This document shows, in pieces, positions 22,516-34,673 of a stretch of DNA of 64,000 bases. The DNA is from Bos javanicus (Eukaryota; Chordata; Mammalia; Artiodactyla; Bovidae): NCBI RefSeq assembly GCF_032452875.1, contig NC_083885.1, positions 61,078,425 through 61,142,424 of the forward strand, in the 5' to 3' direction. The translations under genes and the position numbers were made by a program. The notes under the pieces were generated by a model. That model was not told the origin of the DNA, made no database searches, and saw only the letters and a program-made list of their open reading frames with translations. Each line of letters begins with the position of its first letter. Positions within the stretch are counted from its first letter, which is position 1.

Positions 22516-25500
22516 ATGTCGAGGCTGCTGTATCAGTATGTTCACCAGTTTGGTCAGAAGTTGGTCCAAAGGCGGCTGCTGGAGCCCATAGCAGAGCCTG
22601 AGAGTCCCACAACTTATCTGGACATTCTAGACCTGGTCATCTTGGGTGTGGGCAGAGGCCTGGGAGCTGGCAGGTACATTGTGACTGGTGCAGTGGCCAA
22701 ATACATAGCTGGACCAGCTATCATCATCTCCTTCCTGGTGGCTGCCCTGTCTTCTCTGTTGTCTGGGCTCTGCTATGCCGAATTATGGGCCCAGGTACCA
22801 CGTTCTGGTTCTGTGTATCTCTACAGCTACGTCACCATGGGACAACTGTATGCCTTCATCACTGGCTGGAACCTCATTCTGTCCTTATTTATTGGTAAGA
22901 GGGTGGGGAGTGGGAAAATGTGGGCTTAAGATCTGGAAACTGAGAGACAGGATTGGGATCTTCACTCTTTCATGAGAACTTAGTTATTGAACCTGCAGAG
23001 GTGAAGTGCGTAATAATGGCAGGAAAACTCCACAATGTCATTCAACTCAGCTCTGTCCTGTTTGCCTTAAATGACGGACCAAGAACCCAAAGTACAGGGA
23101 AATGTAGGGAGTTCCCTGGATAAGAGGGAGGCATATCCCCCAGGCTTATCCCCTCAACAGATTGAAATCTTTGGTCAATTGTCTTTGTAGGATTTTCCTT
23201 TACCCCTATGTTTGAATTTTCAACCCTCATCTTGCAGTCCCTCTGTTCCTATTTCCTGTGTTCTTTCCTCACATAGTATTTATTTCCTCCTAGCATATTG
23301 AGTAGTTGACCTATTTTGTGAATTATCTGGGGCCTGCTCTTCTCACCTCAAAAAGAGAAATTCTTTGAGATTGCGTATTTGGTCCTTTTTTTAAGATATC
23401 CCCTGGTACTAGGTAGAGGAGTACTTAATTTTGTTAATGAATATTCCTTCTTCTTCCTCCATGCAGCCACTGCCTGTGTGGCTAAGGTCTGGAGCTACAG
23501 CCTTGACAGCCTGATTGGGAACCACATCTCTCAGGCATTAGAGGGGACTTTCTCTCCGTATATGCCCTCTTTCCTGGCCACGTTCCCAGACTTTGTCGCT
23601 CTGGCCCTGGTGCTGGTGATGATTGGTGAGAAGGGGACAGAAACAGGATGAGAAGAGTGGGGTGTGGAGCAGGAGCTGGGGATGGAAAGGCTTGGGTGGC
23701 AGAATGTGGGGGGTTAGGACTAGAAACAAAGGTGGCAGGAGAGGAGGACATACACGGCTTCTATCCTTGGCACCACTGACAATTCGGGCTGGATCATTCT
23801 TGGTGTGGGGGGCTGTCCTGTGCATTGTAGGTTTTGAAAAATCATTGTTGGGCATTGAGTAGCATCCTTGGTACCCTCTGCCAACCAGTCCCTTGGCAAC
23901 TGCTAGTCTGCTTTCTGTGTCTATGGATTTGATTATTCTGGATGCTTCATATTCCATCTTTACCACAGGAGTACTGGTTCCAGGAGCTCGTGTGTCATCC
24001 CTGGTTATCAAAGTACTCACAGGCATGAATGTTTTTATTCCAATCTTCATGATCATCTCTGCCTTCATTAAGGGAGACCTGCACAACTGGCAGCTTACAG
24101 AAGAGGACTACAGATCGAACACGTCTGGATCCAGTGACATCTATAGGACTGGAGGGTACTCTTGGCCATAGAAATGCACTTGGGTGGAAGTGAGGGCTGT
24201 GGGTACAGCTGGGAACGTGATGGGGACTAAAGACAGCTGGGCTGGTGGATCCAGATAATGGGGATCCTGGAACCCAGGACTTGTGGTCTTGAGGGAGGAT
24301 CCAGTAGAAGTGGCTGAACTCACTTAACCCACTTTCTTCCTCATTCCTTCTCTCACCATAGCTTGGGGCCTCTGGGTTCTGGAGGGTTTGTGCCCTTTGG
24401 CCTTGATGGGTTTCTTCAAGGAGCAGCTCTATGTTTCTACGCATATTTTGGTTTTGAAGTCATTGTCACTACAGGTAACATGGTCATGGCATGTCCCATC
24501 AGGGGTGTGGGCTGTCCCTGGGCATAGGAATTGGTAGAAGGTGAACCCAGATTTTGGAGGTGCAAAAGGAAAGAGGATTTTCTGATTTCATTCCAGTATG
24601 TTTTTCTGATCCAATATTTCCTTCTATCCAGCTGGCAAGGAAGCCCGAAATCCTCAGCGTTCCATCCCCGTGAGCATGGTGATCTCCATCTTCATCTGCT
24701 TTTTGATGTATTTTGGTCTCTCAGCGGCACTCACCCTCATGGTGCCCTACTACCAGATTCATCCTTACAGTCCTTTGCCACAGGCTTTTCTCCATGTTGG
24801 ATGGGACCCTGCCAGATATATCATGGCTGTTGTCTTCCTGTTTGCTCTTTTATACAGGTCAGTATCATGGTTTTCTCCCTGTCTACTGTCAGATTCTTAG
24901 GTATCCTGTCCCTTGGCATTGAGACACAAGAGAACAAGATGCATTACGACATGTAGACAGGAAAGAGATGCCTCACTCTGTACTGATGCTCTACATCCTC
25001 ACACATGTTCCCATTTTGCCTTCCAGCCTCCTGGGCGCCATGTCTGTCATGTCTCAGTTGATCTGTGAAATGGCGAATGACAGGCTCCTTTTCTGGGATC
25101 TTGCCCAGATCCACGCCCGTACAGGCACCCCTGTCATGGCCATAACGGCTTCTGGATTTCTTGCAGGTAAGTAAACAAAGCCCACTCCTTCTTCTGGTCA
25201 AATGTCTTACCTTGGATGTTTATACTGGTTTTCACTCCCTCCCCACCTTGTTCATGCCCTCATTCTAGGGATCATGGCATTACTCTTCGACCTCCTTGAT
25301 ATCATTGAACTCATGATAATTGGGGTCCTGCTTGCTTATACCCTCGGGATATTTTCTGTTCTCATCCTCAGGTGAGAATTTACTACATGTTGGCTGAGGG
25401 TTTTAGACTCGTGGGGATTGATGAGGAGGTAATTTTCTTCTATCTTCATGCTGCCTTATAATTGTCCTGCTGGGCTGAAGTCCAGAAAGATTTTAATTAG

Positions 25501-26712
25501 ACTGCATGATGTTCCATGAGTAGGAGCTGCTATTAATATTGCCTTCATATCTTTAATTAAGGTACCAACCACGTCAAAATTTTGTCAAGAATGAGAAAAC
25601 AGAGGAAGAAACTGAGATGGAGCCTACACTTGAAGGAAATCCTTTGGACTCTGAACCTGAAGCAGGAACCTCAAACATTCTAAAGAGTCTGTGGTTCCCT
25701 CCCAGCACCATCCCCACCCAGAAATCTGGCCAGATTGTCTATGGATGTGCCTTCCTGCTTGGTGAGCAGTTGGATCTCACTTTGGTGGTATTCTGAAATT
25801 GACAAGATAGGTTGGGAGCATATATTTTATCAGTTGAGGAATCTTGGAGATATGATGGCCCTTCCTGAGGTGGGCAGTTTCGGGAGGGATATGATCCAAG
25901 CTCTTGATCTATTTGGCTTCTGGAGTTGAAATTGTTCTCCTCCACCTTAAGTTCTCCTGATGCTCATCCTGAGCCTGATCCTGGCCCAGTGGCCCAGCCA
26001 GGTGTTCTCTGGAGACCCCATGCTCACAACAGTGGCTGTGCTGCTGCTGCTGCTCATCACTGGGGTCACGGTCATCATCTGGAGGCAGCCCCAGGACCCC
26101 TCTCCTCTTATTTTCAGGGTAAGGTGACTTTATGTGCCCAAAGTGTCTACCTTGAGTGAATGAAGTCTGCATGCTTTGAGATCTAAACATTCTTTTCTGG
26201 ACCAGAGAAGAAGGGGAATTTCTAAAGCAAATGGATCTTTTGCTGATCCATGCTAAGTGTTTTAGGTCCTCAATCTGAGTAGGCACTGAACACACAGCTG
26301 GAATCAAACTGGAGTCTTCTCACCCATGTGGGTATGGTCATGTTTCAGACACCCAGGGTGTGTTCAGGGATGGACTGACTTTGCCCACAGGTCCCTGCTG
26401 TGCCTGTCCTCCCACTGGTGAGCATCTTTATGAATGTCTACTTGATGACAAAGATAAACACTTGGACCTGGACTCAATTTGGCATCTCTAATGCCATTGG
26501 TAAGTGGTTTTCTGGGATAAAAACTACTACTGACTGACTGAACCCAACCCTCTTCCTACTATGTCTGCCCCAAACTTTGTCAGAAGCCATAATAAGAGGT
26601 CTACTGGGCATTAGTAAGTGAGGAGAGTGCCTATTTTCCTTCTCATCATCTCATTTCTTTACTAGGATTTGTCATATACTTTGGATATGGGATCCGATAC
26701 AGCTCAGGGTAG
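22516..26712 (+). CDS. Cationic amino acid transporter-like gene, copy A (CAT/SLC7A family), intact reading frame
   Basis: Predicted multi-pass plasma-membrane carrier of the CAT family, which moves arginine, lysine and ornithine. Eleven coding exons: 22516-22894, 23467-23625, 23969-24155, 24362-24474, 24632-24857, 25027-25166, 25269-25371, 25562-25761, 25952-26118, 26391-26499, 26666-26712. All borders are GT/AG, phases match and the total is 1830 nt (609 residues; CAT proteins are about 620-660). Family marks are GLCYAEL with Glu89, equivalent to the essential CAT1 glutamate, then AALTLMVPYY, VIIWRQPQ and IYFGYGI. An NTS sequon lies at about Asn230 in the third outer loop. Oddities are Arg53 inside the TM1 unwound motif (GAGRY, normally GAGVY) and QLICEMANDR where relatives have an RxIxAMAEDG-type loop. 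It is closest to CAT3-like genes by eye. Transport ability is unproven. Confidence 0.88.
23755..23968 (-). mobile_element. MER5A remnant and LINE end in intron 2 of copy A
   Basis: GGCTGTCCTGTGCATTGTAG marks MER5A, then LINE-like CTGCTAGTCTGCTTTCTGTG runs to the exon 3 acceptor. Copies B and C have the same arrangement but several hundred more bases, so A has an internal deletion. Confidence 0.7.
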
Positions 26713-26773
26713 AACTGTGATCAACAGCCACCAGCTTCCATCTCCCAGACTCTTGATGAAGATATCCCTAGTG

Positions 26774-27355
26774 CTTATTCACAATAGCCAAGACATGGAA
26801 GCAACTTATATGTCCATCAGCAGAGGAATGGGTAAAGAAGATGTGGTACATATATACAATTGAATATTGCTCGGCTATTAAAAACAATGAAACAATGTCA
26901 TTGGCAGCAATGTGTATAGACTTAGAGATTGTCATACTGAGTGAAATAAATCAGTCAGAGAAAGACAAATATGATATGATATTGCTTATATGAAGATCCT
27001 AAACAAATGGTACAAATGAAATTATTTACAAAATAGAAATAGAGTCACAGATGTGGAAAACTAATTTGTGGTTACTAGAGGTGGAAGGGGTGAAATGATA
27101 AGCTAGGAGATTGGGATGAACATATACATACAGTAGTACATATACATACAAAAATAGATAACTAATAAGAACCTACTGTAGAACACAGGAAACTCTTGTC
27201 AATACTCTGAAATGGATGAAATGGAAAAGAATCTTTAAAAAATGTGGATATATGTATATATATAACTGACTCACTTTGCTGTACAGCAGAAACTAGCATA
27301 ACATTATACATCAACTATACTCCAATACATTTTTTTAAAAATAAAAATGACCAAG
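26774..27355 (+). mobile_element. L1 LINE 3' part inserted in the copy A 3' region
   Basis: Starts CTTATTCACAATAGCCAAGA and ends in an A-rich tail. An imperfect duplication of ATATCCCTAGTG (26762-26773) recurs at about 27650. The sequence after the insertion matches the 3' regions of B and C. Confidence 0.85.
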
Positions 27356-27357
27356 CA

Positions 27358-27625
27358 TTGTAATGGCACCCCTCTCTAGTCCTCTTGCCTGGAAAATCCC
27401 ATGGACGGAGGAGCCTGGTGGGCTGCAGTCCATGAGATCGTGAAGAGTTGGACACAACTGAGCGACTTCACTTTCACTTTTCACTTTTATGCATTGGAGA
27501 AGGAAATGGCAACCCACTCCAGAGTTCTTGCCTGGAGAATCCCAGGGATGGGGGAGCCTGGTGGGCTGCCATCTATGGGGTCACACAGAGTCGGACATGA
27601 CTGAAGCGACTTAGCAGCAGCAGTA
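27358..27625 (+). mobile_element. Bov-A2 SINE (two-part form)
   Basis: Two related monomers joined at about 27480 and ending GACTTAGCAGCAGCAG, attached to the L1 tail. Confidence 0.87.
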
Positions 27626-27639
27626 GCAATCATGGTAAA

Positions 27640-29454
27640 AAGAAAGAAAATATTCCTAGCGGTGAATAATCTTAACCACAGGACATAGAGGCTGTTTGGA
27701 ATCTCTCCGTGTACTTGAGGATCTTCTGGTTCAAGGGGCACTCTGAGTCTCTATGGATTGTGAAGGTGGGATGTACTTAGAGCCCCGGCAGAAAACAAAA
27801 TATCTTTAATATTGTATAACTTCAGGTAAACTTCTCAGAGCATAATATGTATACAAAAAGTGCAGGCTTCATTAAGTGTGCAGCATGATGAATTTTCACA
27901 AAGACAGTACAACAATCTAACCAGCAACTAGAAGATGAAATAAAATATTAAACCTGCACATAAGGTTGATCGTATCTTATGGCACATTTTCTTTATGCCT
28001 GCTTCCAGCAAGAACACAGAGACTGCCCCATATGAAGGAAACTCAGATAACTATTAATATGTGTTGTATGTGTTACACTTTAAATATTAGGGCACAAATA
28101 GTTCAGTTCAGTTACTCAGTCATGTCTGACTCTTTGCGACCCCATGAATCGCAGCACGCCAGCCCTCCCTGTCCATCACCACCTCCCGGAGTCTACCCAA
28201 ACTCATGTCCATCGAGTCGGTGATGCCATCCAACCATCTCATCCTCTGTTGTCCCCTTCTCATCCTGCCTTCAATCCTTCCCAGCATTAGGGTCTTTTCC
28301 AATGAGTCAACTCTTCGCATGAGGTGGCCAAAGTATTGGAGTTTCAGCTTCAGCATCAGTCCTTCCAATGAACACCCAGGACTGATCTCTTTTAGAATGG
28401 ACTGGTTGGATCTCCTTGCAGTCCAAGGGACTCTCAAGAGTCTTCTCCAACACCACAGTTCAAAAGCATCAATTCCTCGGTGCTCAGCCTTCTTCACAGT
28501 CCAACTGTCACATCCATACATGACCACTGGAAAAACCATAGTCTTGACTAGATGGATCTTTGTTGGCAAAGTAACGTCTCTGCTTTTAAATATGCTTTCT
28601 AGGTTGGTCATAACTTTCCTTCCAAGGAGTAAGCGTCTTTTAATTTCATGGCTGCAATCATCATCTGTAGTGATTTTGGAGCCCCCAAAAATAAAGTCTG
28701 ACACTGTTTCCACTGTTCCCCCATCTATTTCCCATGAAGTGATGGGACCAGATGCCATGATCTTAGTTTTCTGAATGATGAGCTTTAAGCCAACTTTTTC
28801 ATTCTCCTTTCACTTTCATCAAGAGGCTTTTTAGTTCCTCTTCACTTTCTGCCATAAGGGTGGTGTTGTCTGCATATCTGAGTTTATTGATATTTCTCCC
28901 GGCAATCTTGATTCCAGCTTGTGATTCTTCCAGCCCAGCATTGCACGAATAGGCTGGAAGTAAAAGGAAAGAACAGATATCTTGTGCAAACAGTTACATA
29001 AGAAAGTAGGGTAGCTATATTACTGTCAAAGTAGACTTTGAAAAAAAGAGAATGATAAAAGATAAAGTGGATCCTTTCATCATGATGAAGAGAAATAATT
29101 ATTTTTTTTGTTTTCCTCTAGCTTTATTGAGATACAGTGTAACATTGTGATAATTTTTCTTTACTTTTCTATTGCAGAGACTCTTAGAGTCATGCAATAG
29201 AGTTGATGAAGAAGAGTTCTTAATTGAAAAATAAGAAAGCACTAGAGGTAATGATTGATTGATAAATGATCATAATTGGGTAAAACAAAAAGAAAGTGAA
29301 ACTAGGAAAACAAGATAAAAACTGTTGCTGCAGAACAGGATGCTTAAACTGAGATTATGGACATTCAAGACATTGGTAATAATGAAACATAGGACTGTCA
29401 AACAACTGAAGTAGAGTGAAGGAGGGATGGAGGTCAAGAAACTGAGTGCAAGTT
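27640..29454 (+). other. 3' flank of copy A shared with B and C
   Basis: Matches the B flank (39384-40870 without its LTR) and the C flank (54700-56390) by eye. It is broken here by a BovB insertion. No coding sequence of its own was recognised. Confidence 0.7.
28102..28942 (-). mobile_element. BovB (RTE) LINE, 5'-truncated, copy A flank only
   Basis: Minus-strand element of 841 bp encoding the C-terminal part of the reverse transcriptase and tail. An open stretch runs 28758-28120, from MASGPITSW to AIHGVAKSQT. The catalytic motif upstream reads YADN instead of YADD, and the frame is broken between there and 28758, so it is inactive. Its 3' end at 28102 is the ACTGAACTGAAC-type tail. A 10-bp flanking duplication, GCACAAATAG (28092-28101) and GCACGAATAG (28943-28952), marks the insertion. 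Confidence 0.93.
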
Positions 29455-30030
29455 ATTAGATGAATCCTAGATGTCCATCAGCAGATGAATGGATAAGAAA
29501 GCTGTGCTACATATACACAATGGAGTATTACTCAGCCATTAAAAAGAATACATTTGAATCAATTCTAATGAGGTGGATGAAACTGGAGCCCTTTATACAG
29601 AGTGAAGTAAGCCAGAAACAAAAACACCAATACAGTATACTAATGCATATATATGGAATTTAGAAAGATGGTAAAGATAACCCTGTATGCAAGACAATAA
29701 AAGAGACACGGATGTATAGAACAGTCTTTGGACTCTGTGGGAGAGGGAGTGGGGATGATTTGGGAGAATGGCATTGAAACAGGTATAATATCATATAAGA
29801 AATGAATCGCCAGTCCAGGTTCGATGCAGGATACAGGATGCTTGGGGCTGGTGCACTGGGATGACCCAGAGGGATGGTATGGGGAGGGAGGTGGGAGGGG
29901 GGTTCAAGATGGGGAGCACGTGTACACCTGTGGCAGATTCATGTTGATGTATGGCAAAACCAATACAATATTGTAAATTAACTAGCCTCCAATTAAAATA
30001 AATTTAAATAAAAAAATTAAATAAAATAAA
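29455..30030 (+). mobile_element. L1 LINE 3' end with A-rich tail
   Basis: ATGTCCATCAGCAGATGAAT to AATTAAAATAAATTT. Absent from the matching place in copies B and C. It encodes the end of ORF2 (IYTMEYYSAIKKN) only. Confidence 0.87.
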
Positions 30031-30039
30031 AGTAGATGG

Positions 30040-30512
30040 AGGAGGGGCTTCTCTGATGACTTAATCCACTGCCAATGCAGGAGACAGGAGTTCAGTGCCC
30101 GGCCCAGGAAGATCCCACATGCCACGGAGTGGCTAAGCCCCTGGACCACAGCTGTTGAGCCTGTCCTCTAGAGTTGCAGCTACTGAAGCTCGAGTGCCCT
30201 AGAGTCCTTGCTCCACAATGAGAGAAGCCACCACAGTGAGAAGCCCGTGCACTGCAACAAAGACCAAGTGCACCCGAAAATAAAGAAACAAAGAAATAGC
30301 ATTTCTAAAGAAGAACATTCTGCCGTTAAAAAATAAATCAATAAAATAAAAGTGCATCTGATTGATTTAGGAAGTCTGTATATAGACAAAGTAAAAGATT
30401 TTTCTTTTTGGCCTTGGGATAAGTGGGATCTTAGTATCAGACCAGGGGTGGAACTTGTGCACCTGCAGCGGAAGCATGTCGTTTTAACCACTGGACCACC
30501 AGTGAAGTCCCG
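30040..30512. mobile_element. Two CHR-type SINEs at the start of unit 2
   Basis: 30040-30295 is sense and 30395-30512 reverse. Both have counterparts at the start of unit 1, the second one next to the (TG)n tract. Confidence 0.75.
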
Positions 30513-31559
30513 AGCCAAAGTAAATTTTTGCTCCCTTATCATTGAACTTCTTTGGCAATCAGTTTAGGGTAGCTAGACAAAATGCAGGGTGGCAAGGTAA
30601 ATGTGGGTTTCCAATAGACAATGAAGAAGCTTTATTTGTTTATTAAATATAGATGTGTCACATAATTTAGGATAAATTTATGGGGGATATAATTGTGCCT
30701 AGTGTAGTGAAGTATTCATCCTTACCCCTTACCTTCTGTTTCTCTTCTGCCTTTCTACTCATTTCTCCCAGCAAACAGAGCTGCTTGAAGAAGAGGACTA
30801 AGTCGCATTCCACTTCATCCTCTTCCATCCCTTTGGGCAAGGCTGGACACATATGCAATGCTTGTTATTAATAAATGCTTTCGTTGCTAGAATTAACATC
30901 AGAGATTTAAACTCCCCTTCTCTTGATTCAGGCACAGCTAGGCTTGGGGTCCCCCACACTGGAGTGTGTCAGGTCACGTGCAGACTGTGGGGACTGGAGT
31001 CGCAGAAGAGGACTGGGAAGGAGCAGGGTTAAGTGGGGTCCTGAGTCTCACAGCCCACACTTCTCAGGGTCCCTGATGGTCAAATGAATTCAAGTGTCCC
31101 CAGAAATAATCAATAAACTATCTGTAATAGGAATAGGAAAGAGTTTTATCTGAGCCAAACTGAGGACTACAGCAAGGGAGACAGTGTCCCTATAGCTCTG
31201 GGAAGCTGCTCCATTGAAGCCCAGTTTCCAGCACAGTCTTACACCTCATCCAAACAAAGTGCACTCATCAACACGACAGGGTGCATTCCTTCAGGGTCTC
31301 AAAAGAGACAGACTTAGTGCAGAGACAGTGAGGCAATAGCACCCCAGTGTCAGGGAAAGAAACTCGATCTCCCAGGGATTGTTAGCATGGGCATAATAAG
31401 AAGGGAGTTATTCATCCTTATCTTTAAAACAGATGCTCTTTACCTCAATGGTTAAAGCGGATGAGCTGTGAGGGTTGGACAGGCTGTCTTAGTTCATACA
31501 CAGTTCAGGCTGGACCTGAACATGGGTGAGCCAAAATGACTTCCACATTCCTCAATATG

Positions 31560-32160
31560 TGAACATTTTCTCCGTCACAGGCATATAAAAATCTTAGAAC
31601 CATATGATCTAGCAATTCTACTTCTGAGAATATATCCAAAAGAATTGAAAGCACACTCTGAAAGAGCTATTTGTAAACTCCTATTCATAGCAGCATTATT
31701 CACAGTAACTAACGCATATAAGCAAGCCAAATGCCATTGACCAAGAAAGGGTAAGTCAAATGTGATATGTGCCAATAATACAGTATTATTTATCATTACA
31801 AAGGAAGGGAATATTAAACAGGCTACAACATGGAGGAAACTTGTGGACACTTTACTAAGTGATATAAGCCTGACAGGAAACAACTAATAAATATTCTATG
31901 ATTCCACTTAAGTAAAGGACCTGGAGTGGTCAGTTTCACAGAGACAGAGAGCAGAAGGGTGATTGCCAGGAACTGTGAAGGAGAAAGGGGGAATTGTTGA
32001 TGAATGGGTGCAGAGTTCAGGTTTTGCCAGATGAAAAAAAGTCCTGGAGTTTGGTTGGACAAAATGTGAATGTACTTAACGTGATTGAACTGGACACTTA
32101 AAGATGGTTAAAATGGTCAATTTTATTTTATGAATATTATACTGCAACAAAAATCATCTT
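31560..32160 (+). mobile_element. Old L1M LINE 3' end (unit 2 copy)
   Basis: Counterpart of 20100-20700, with the same GTGATTGCCAGGAACTG wording. Confidence 0.8.
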
Positions 32161-32515
32161 GGAACTATTCCCCAAGGGTAACCACAGAAGAGTCAGGGCT
32201 GATAGTAACACGGCAGATGCTCCCCGCCCACCCAGCCCCATCCCCACCCCAACAACCCAGGGGTGAGGACTGTCTTCTGTGCTCAGGACTCCCTGCTTTG
32301 GTTCTTTGAGATGTCTCAGCTCCAGCCCTGCATGGCTTAACCTCAGGATCGCTGACTGACCCAGTGCTCCAGGCTCTGCTCCAAGGGTCCAGTAAGTCTC
32401 CGGTCACCCTCTTCTGTGGGAGACTGGGCGCTGAATTCACATCCTCCCAAAGAGACCTCTGCAACCTCAGAGTGCAGGGGGAGTCAGCCTGGCTCCAGCC
32501 TGAGGGTGGAGAGAC
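32160..32515 (+). promoter_or_regulatory. Conserved GC-richer block upstream of copy B
   Basis: Unit 2 version of the 20700-21060 block, with donor-like GTAAGT at 32392. Role as promoter or first exon is inference. Confidence 0.33.
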
Positions 32516-32638
32516 CCATTTTCTACATGAAAGCAGGAGCTGGGAGTGTGTGTGAAAAAAAGGTGTGTGGGGGAGGAGGGGGGTGATTGGACCAGTGTCC
32601 TGACAATATGTGAATATTTTTGACTCATATAATAGCAA

Positions 32639-32915
32639 TGCTATGCTATGCTAAGTCACTTCAGTTGTGTCCGACTCTGTGCGACCCCATAGATGGCAGC
32701 CCACCAGGCTCCCCCGTCCCTGGGATTCTCCAGGCAAGAACACTGGAGTGGGTTGCCATTTCCTTCCCCAGTGCATGAAAGTGAAAAGTGAAAGTGAAGT
32801 CATTCAGTCGTGTCCGACTCTTAGCGACCCCATGGACTGCAGCCTACCAGGCTCCTCCATCCATGGGATTTTCCAGGCAAGAGTACTGGAGTGGGGTGCC
32901 ACTGCCTTCTCCAAT
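32639..32915 (-). mobile_element. Bov-A2 SINE (two-part form)
   Basis: Reverse copy: CTAAGTCACTTCAGTTGTGT onward, second monomer at about 32800. Unit 2 only. Confidence 0.87.
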
Positions 32916-33124
32916 ATAATAGCAATAATTACCCTTATACAGTGAATGTGACACGTGGACCACTGATTTCCATCTTCACTATACTCTCTGCCCTCCATGT
33001 CTGTGGGTTCCTCATCTGAAGATACGGGAGTAACTGCAAGGAACTTGGGCATCTATGGATTTGGGTATTCATGAGGGGTGACAGTTTGATTTATATTCAA
33101 TTACTTTTGGGTGTGCTACACCCA

Positions 33125-33325
33125 GCTCTGGTGGCTCAGATGGTAAAGAATCTGCTTGCAATGCAGGAGACCTGGTTTTGATCCCTGAGTCTCAAAGATT
33201 CCCTAGAGAGAGAAATGGCAACCCACTCCAGTATTCTTGCCTGGAGAATCCCAGGGACAGAGGAGCCTGGCAGGCTATAGTCCATGGGGTCACAAAGAGT
33301 CAGACAAGACTGAATGACGAATACA
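33125..33325 (+). mobile_element. Bov-tA SINE
   Basis: Sense copy (GGTGGCTCAGATGGTAAAGA) inserted after the CTACACCCAGC wording common to the units. Confidence 0.85.
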
Positions 33326-33442
33326 CACACACCCAGCAACTCTGTGAAGCCAGTTCTATCATTTACCATTGGTAGCAATTTTAACAATGGTGGTATAATA
33401 GAAGTTACATGAAATTTACCATCTTAGCCATTTTTAAATGTT

Positions 33443-33635
33443 GTTGTTCAGTCACTAAGCTGTGTCTGACTCTTTGAGACCCCATGGACTGTAGCCTGCC
33501 AGGCTTCCCTGTGCTGCACTATATCCTGGAGTTTGCTCAAATTCATGTCCATTGAGTTGACAATGCCATCCAACCGTCTCATCCTCTGTCACCCCCTTCT
33601 CTTCCTGCCCTCCATCTTTCCTAGCATCAGGGTTA
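33443..33635 (-). mobile_element. BovB LINE 3' end fragment
   Basis: Reverse BovB tail from GTTGTTCAGTCACTAAGC to CCTAGCATCAGGGTTAAC. It interrupts the L1M fragment in unit 2. Confidence 0.85.
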
Positions 33636-34144
33636 ACAAATTCAAATTACTTCATATGGTAGGCCCATAAAAATTCTTAGGCACAATCAGGTAATCGAGG
33701 GTTATACACTCCCCTAAGCTGAGGAGAAGGAAGTAGGGATCTGGGGCTTCAAAACGGAGGAAGACAACTTACAGGAAAATGGGTAGAACAAATGCTTGGG
33801 AAAAAATATTTGCGGCTCCAGGCAGGAGAGTCTTTCTGGGATAAAAAGTTATCCCTGGTAATAGGTCCTGGCATAGGTTGCCTAATCTAAATGATTTTGA
33901 GCCATAATATGAGAGGAAAAAAGATTTTTTTGAGTCTGCAGCATCTTAATTGTGTTCAGCTCAAAACAACCCACAAGCCAAAGTGACACATTTTAGGGTG
34001 ATGTTTTCTACTCCCCCAACTTTTCTTCAGCCACCCTTCCAGTAACTTTGAAATATATTAAAAGGTGTATTTATGCTTAAGGGACCAAAGCTCAGAGATG
34101 GAGAACTTGCCAAGTGTGTCCTTTTACCACCTGCTCCCCGTCAC

Positions 34145-34365
34145 TCTCCTGGTGGTTCAGATGGTAAAGAATCTGCCTGCAACTCAGGAGACATAAGAGA
34201 CCCGGGTTCAATCCCTGGGTCAGGAAGATCCCCTGGAGAAGGAAATGGCAACCCACTCCAGTATTCTTGCCTGGAGAATCCCATGGACAGAGGGGCCTGG
34301 CCCTGGTGGGCTACAGCCCATGGGGTCGCAAAGAGTTAGACATGACTGAGAGACTCACTATTCAC
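34145..34365 (+). mobile_element. Bov-tA SINE in the 5' region of copy B
   Basis: Flanked by TCCCCGTCACT (about 34135) and TCCCCATCACT (about 34371), a near-perfect target duplication. Copies A and C lack it. Confidence 0.9.
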
Positions 34366-34434
34366 TCACTTCCCCATCACTCCACTGCTTTGTGGAATTG
34401 GACTCCCAGGGCCAAGGGCAGATGGGCATTCTTT

Positions 34435-34616
34435 TCTTCTAATATTTATTTTGTTGAAGTAAAGTTGACTTATAATGTATTAACTTTGGCTGTACGGCAA
34501 AGGGATTCAGTTATATATATGTATTTTGGTGCTTTTTTATATTCTTTTCTATTATGGTTTATCACAGGATATTGAACAGAGTTTCCTGGGTTACACAGTA
34601 GGACCTTGTGTAGGAT
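34435..34616 (-). mobile_element. L1 fragment just upstream of copy B exon 1
   Basis: Antisense L1 piece flanked by GATGGGCATTCTT (about 34422) and GATGGACATTCTT (about 34614). It ends about 35 nt before the exon 1 acceptor. Confidence 0.85.
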
Positions 34617-34673
34617 GGACATTCTTGATGGCTCTGTGTCTTGTTTTCTCAGCAGATCATGGTCTCCTCAACT

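Larger units (their letters stand above)
18555..30035 (+). repeat. Segmental duplication unit 1 (carries CAT-like copy A)
   Basis: About 11.5 kb. Its left part matches the left parts of units 2, 3 and 4. The landmark CAGCAAACAGAGCTGCTTG is at about 19279 here and at about 30772 in unit 2, with recognisable variants at about 43720 and 59206. The unit holds an old L1M block, a GC-richer conserved block (20700-21060), the gene, and a 3' flank shared with B and C. Boundaries were judged by eye. Confidence 0.75.

Noticed and set aside
28205..28774. 189-codon plus-strand open frame
   Set aside because: Antisense of the BovB reverse transcriptase; no independent support.
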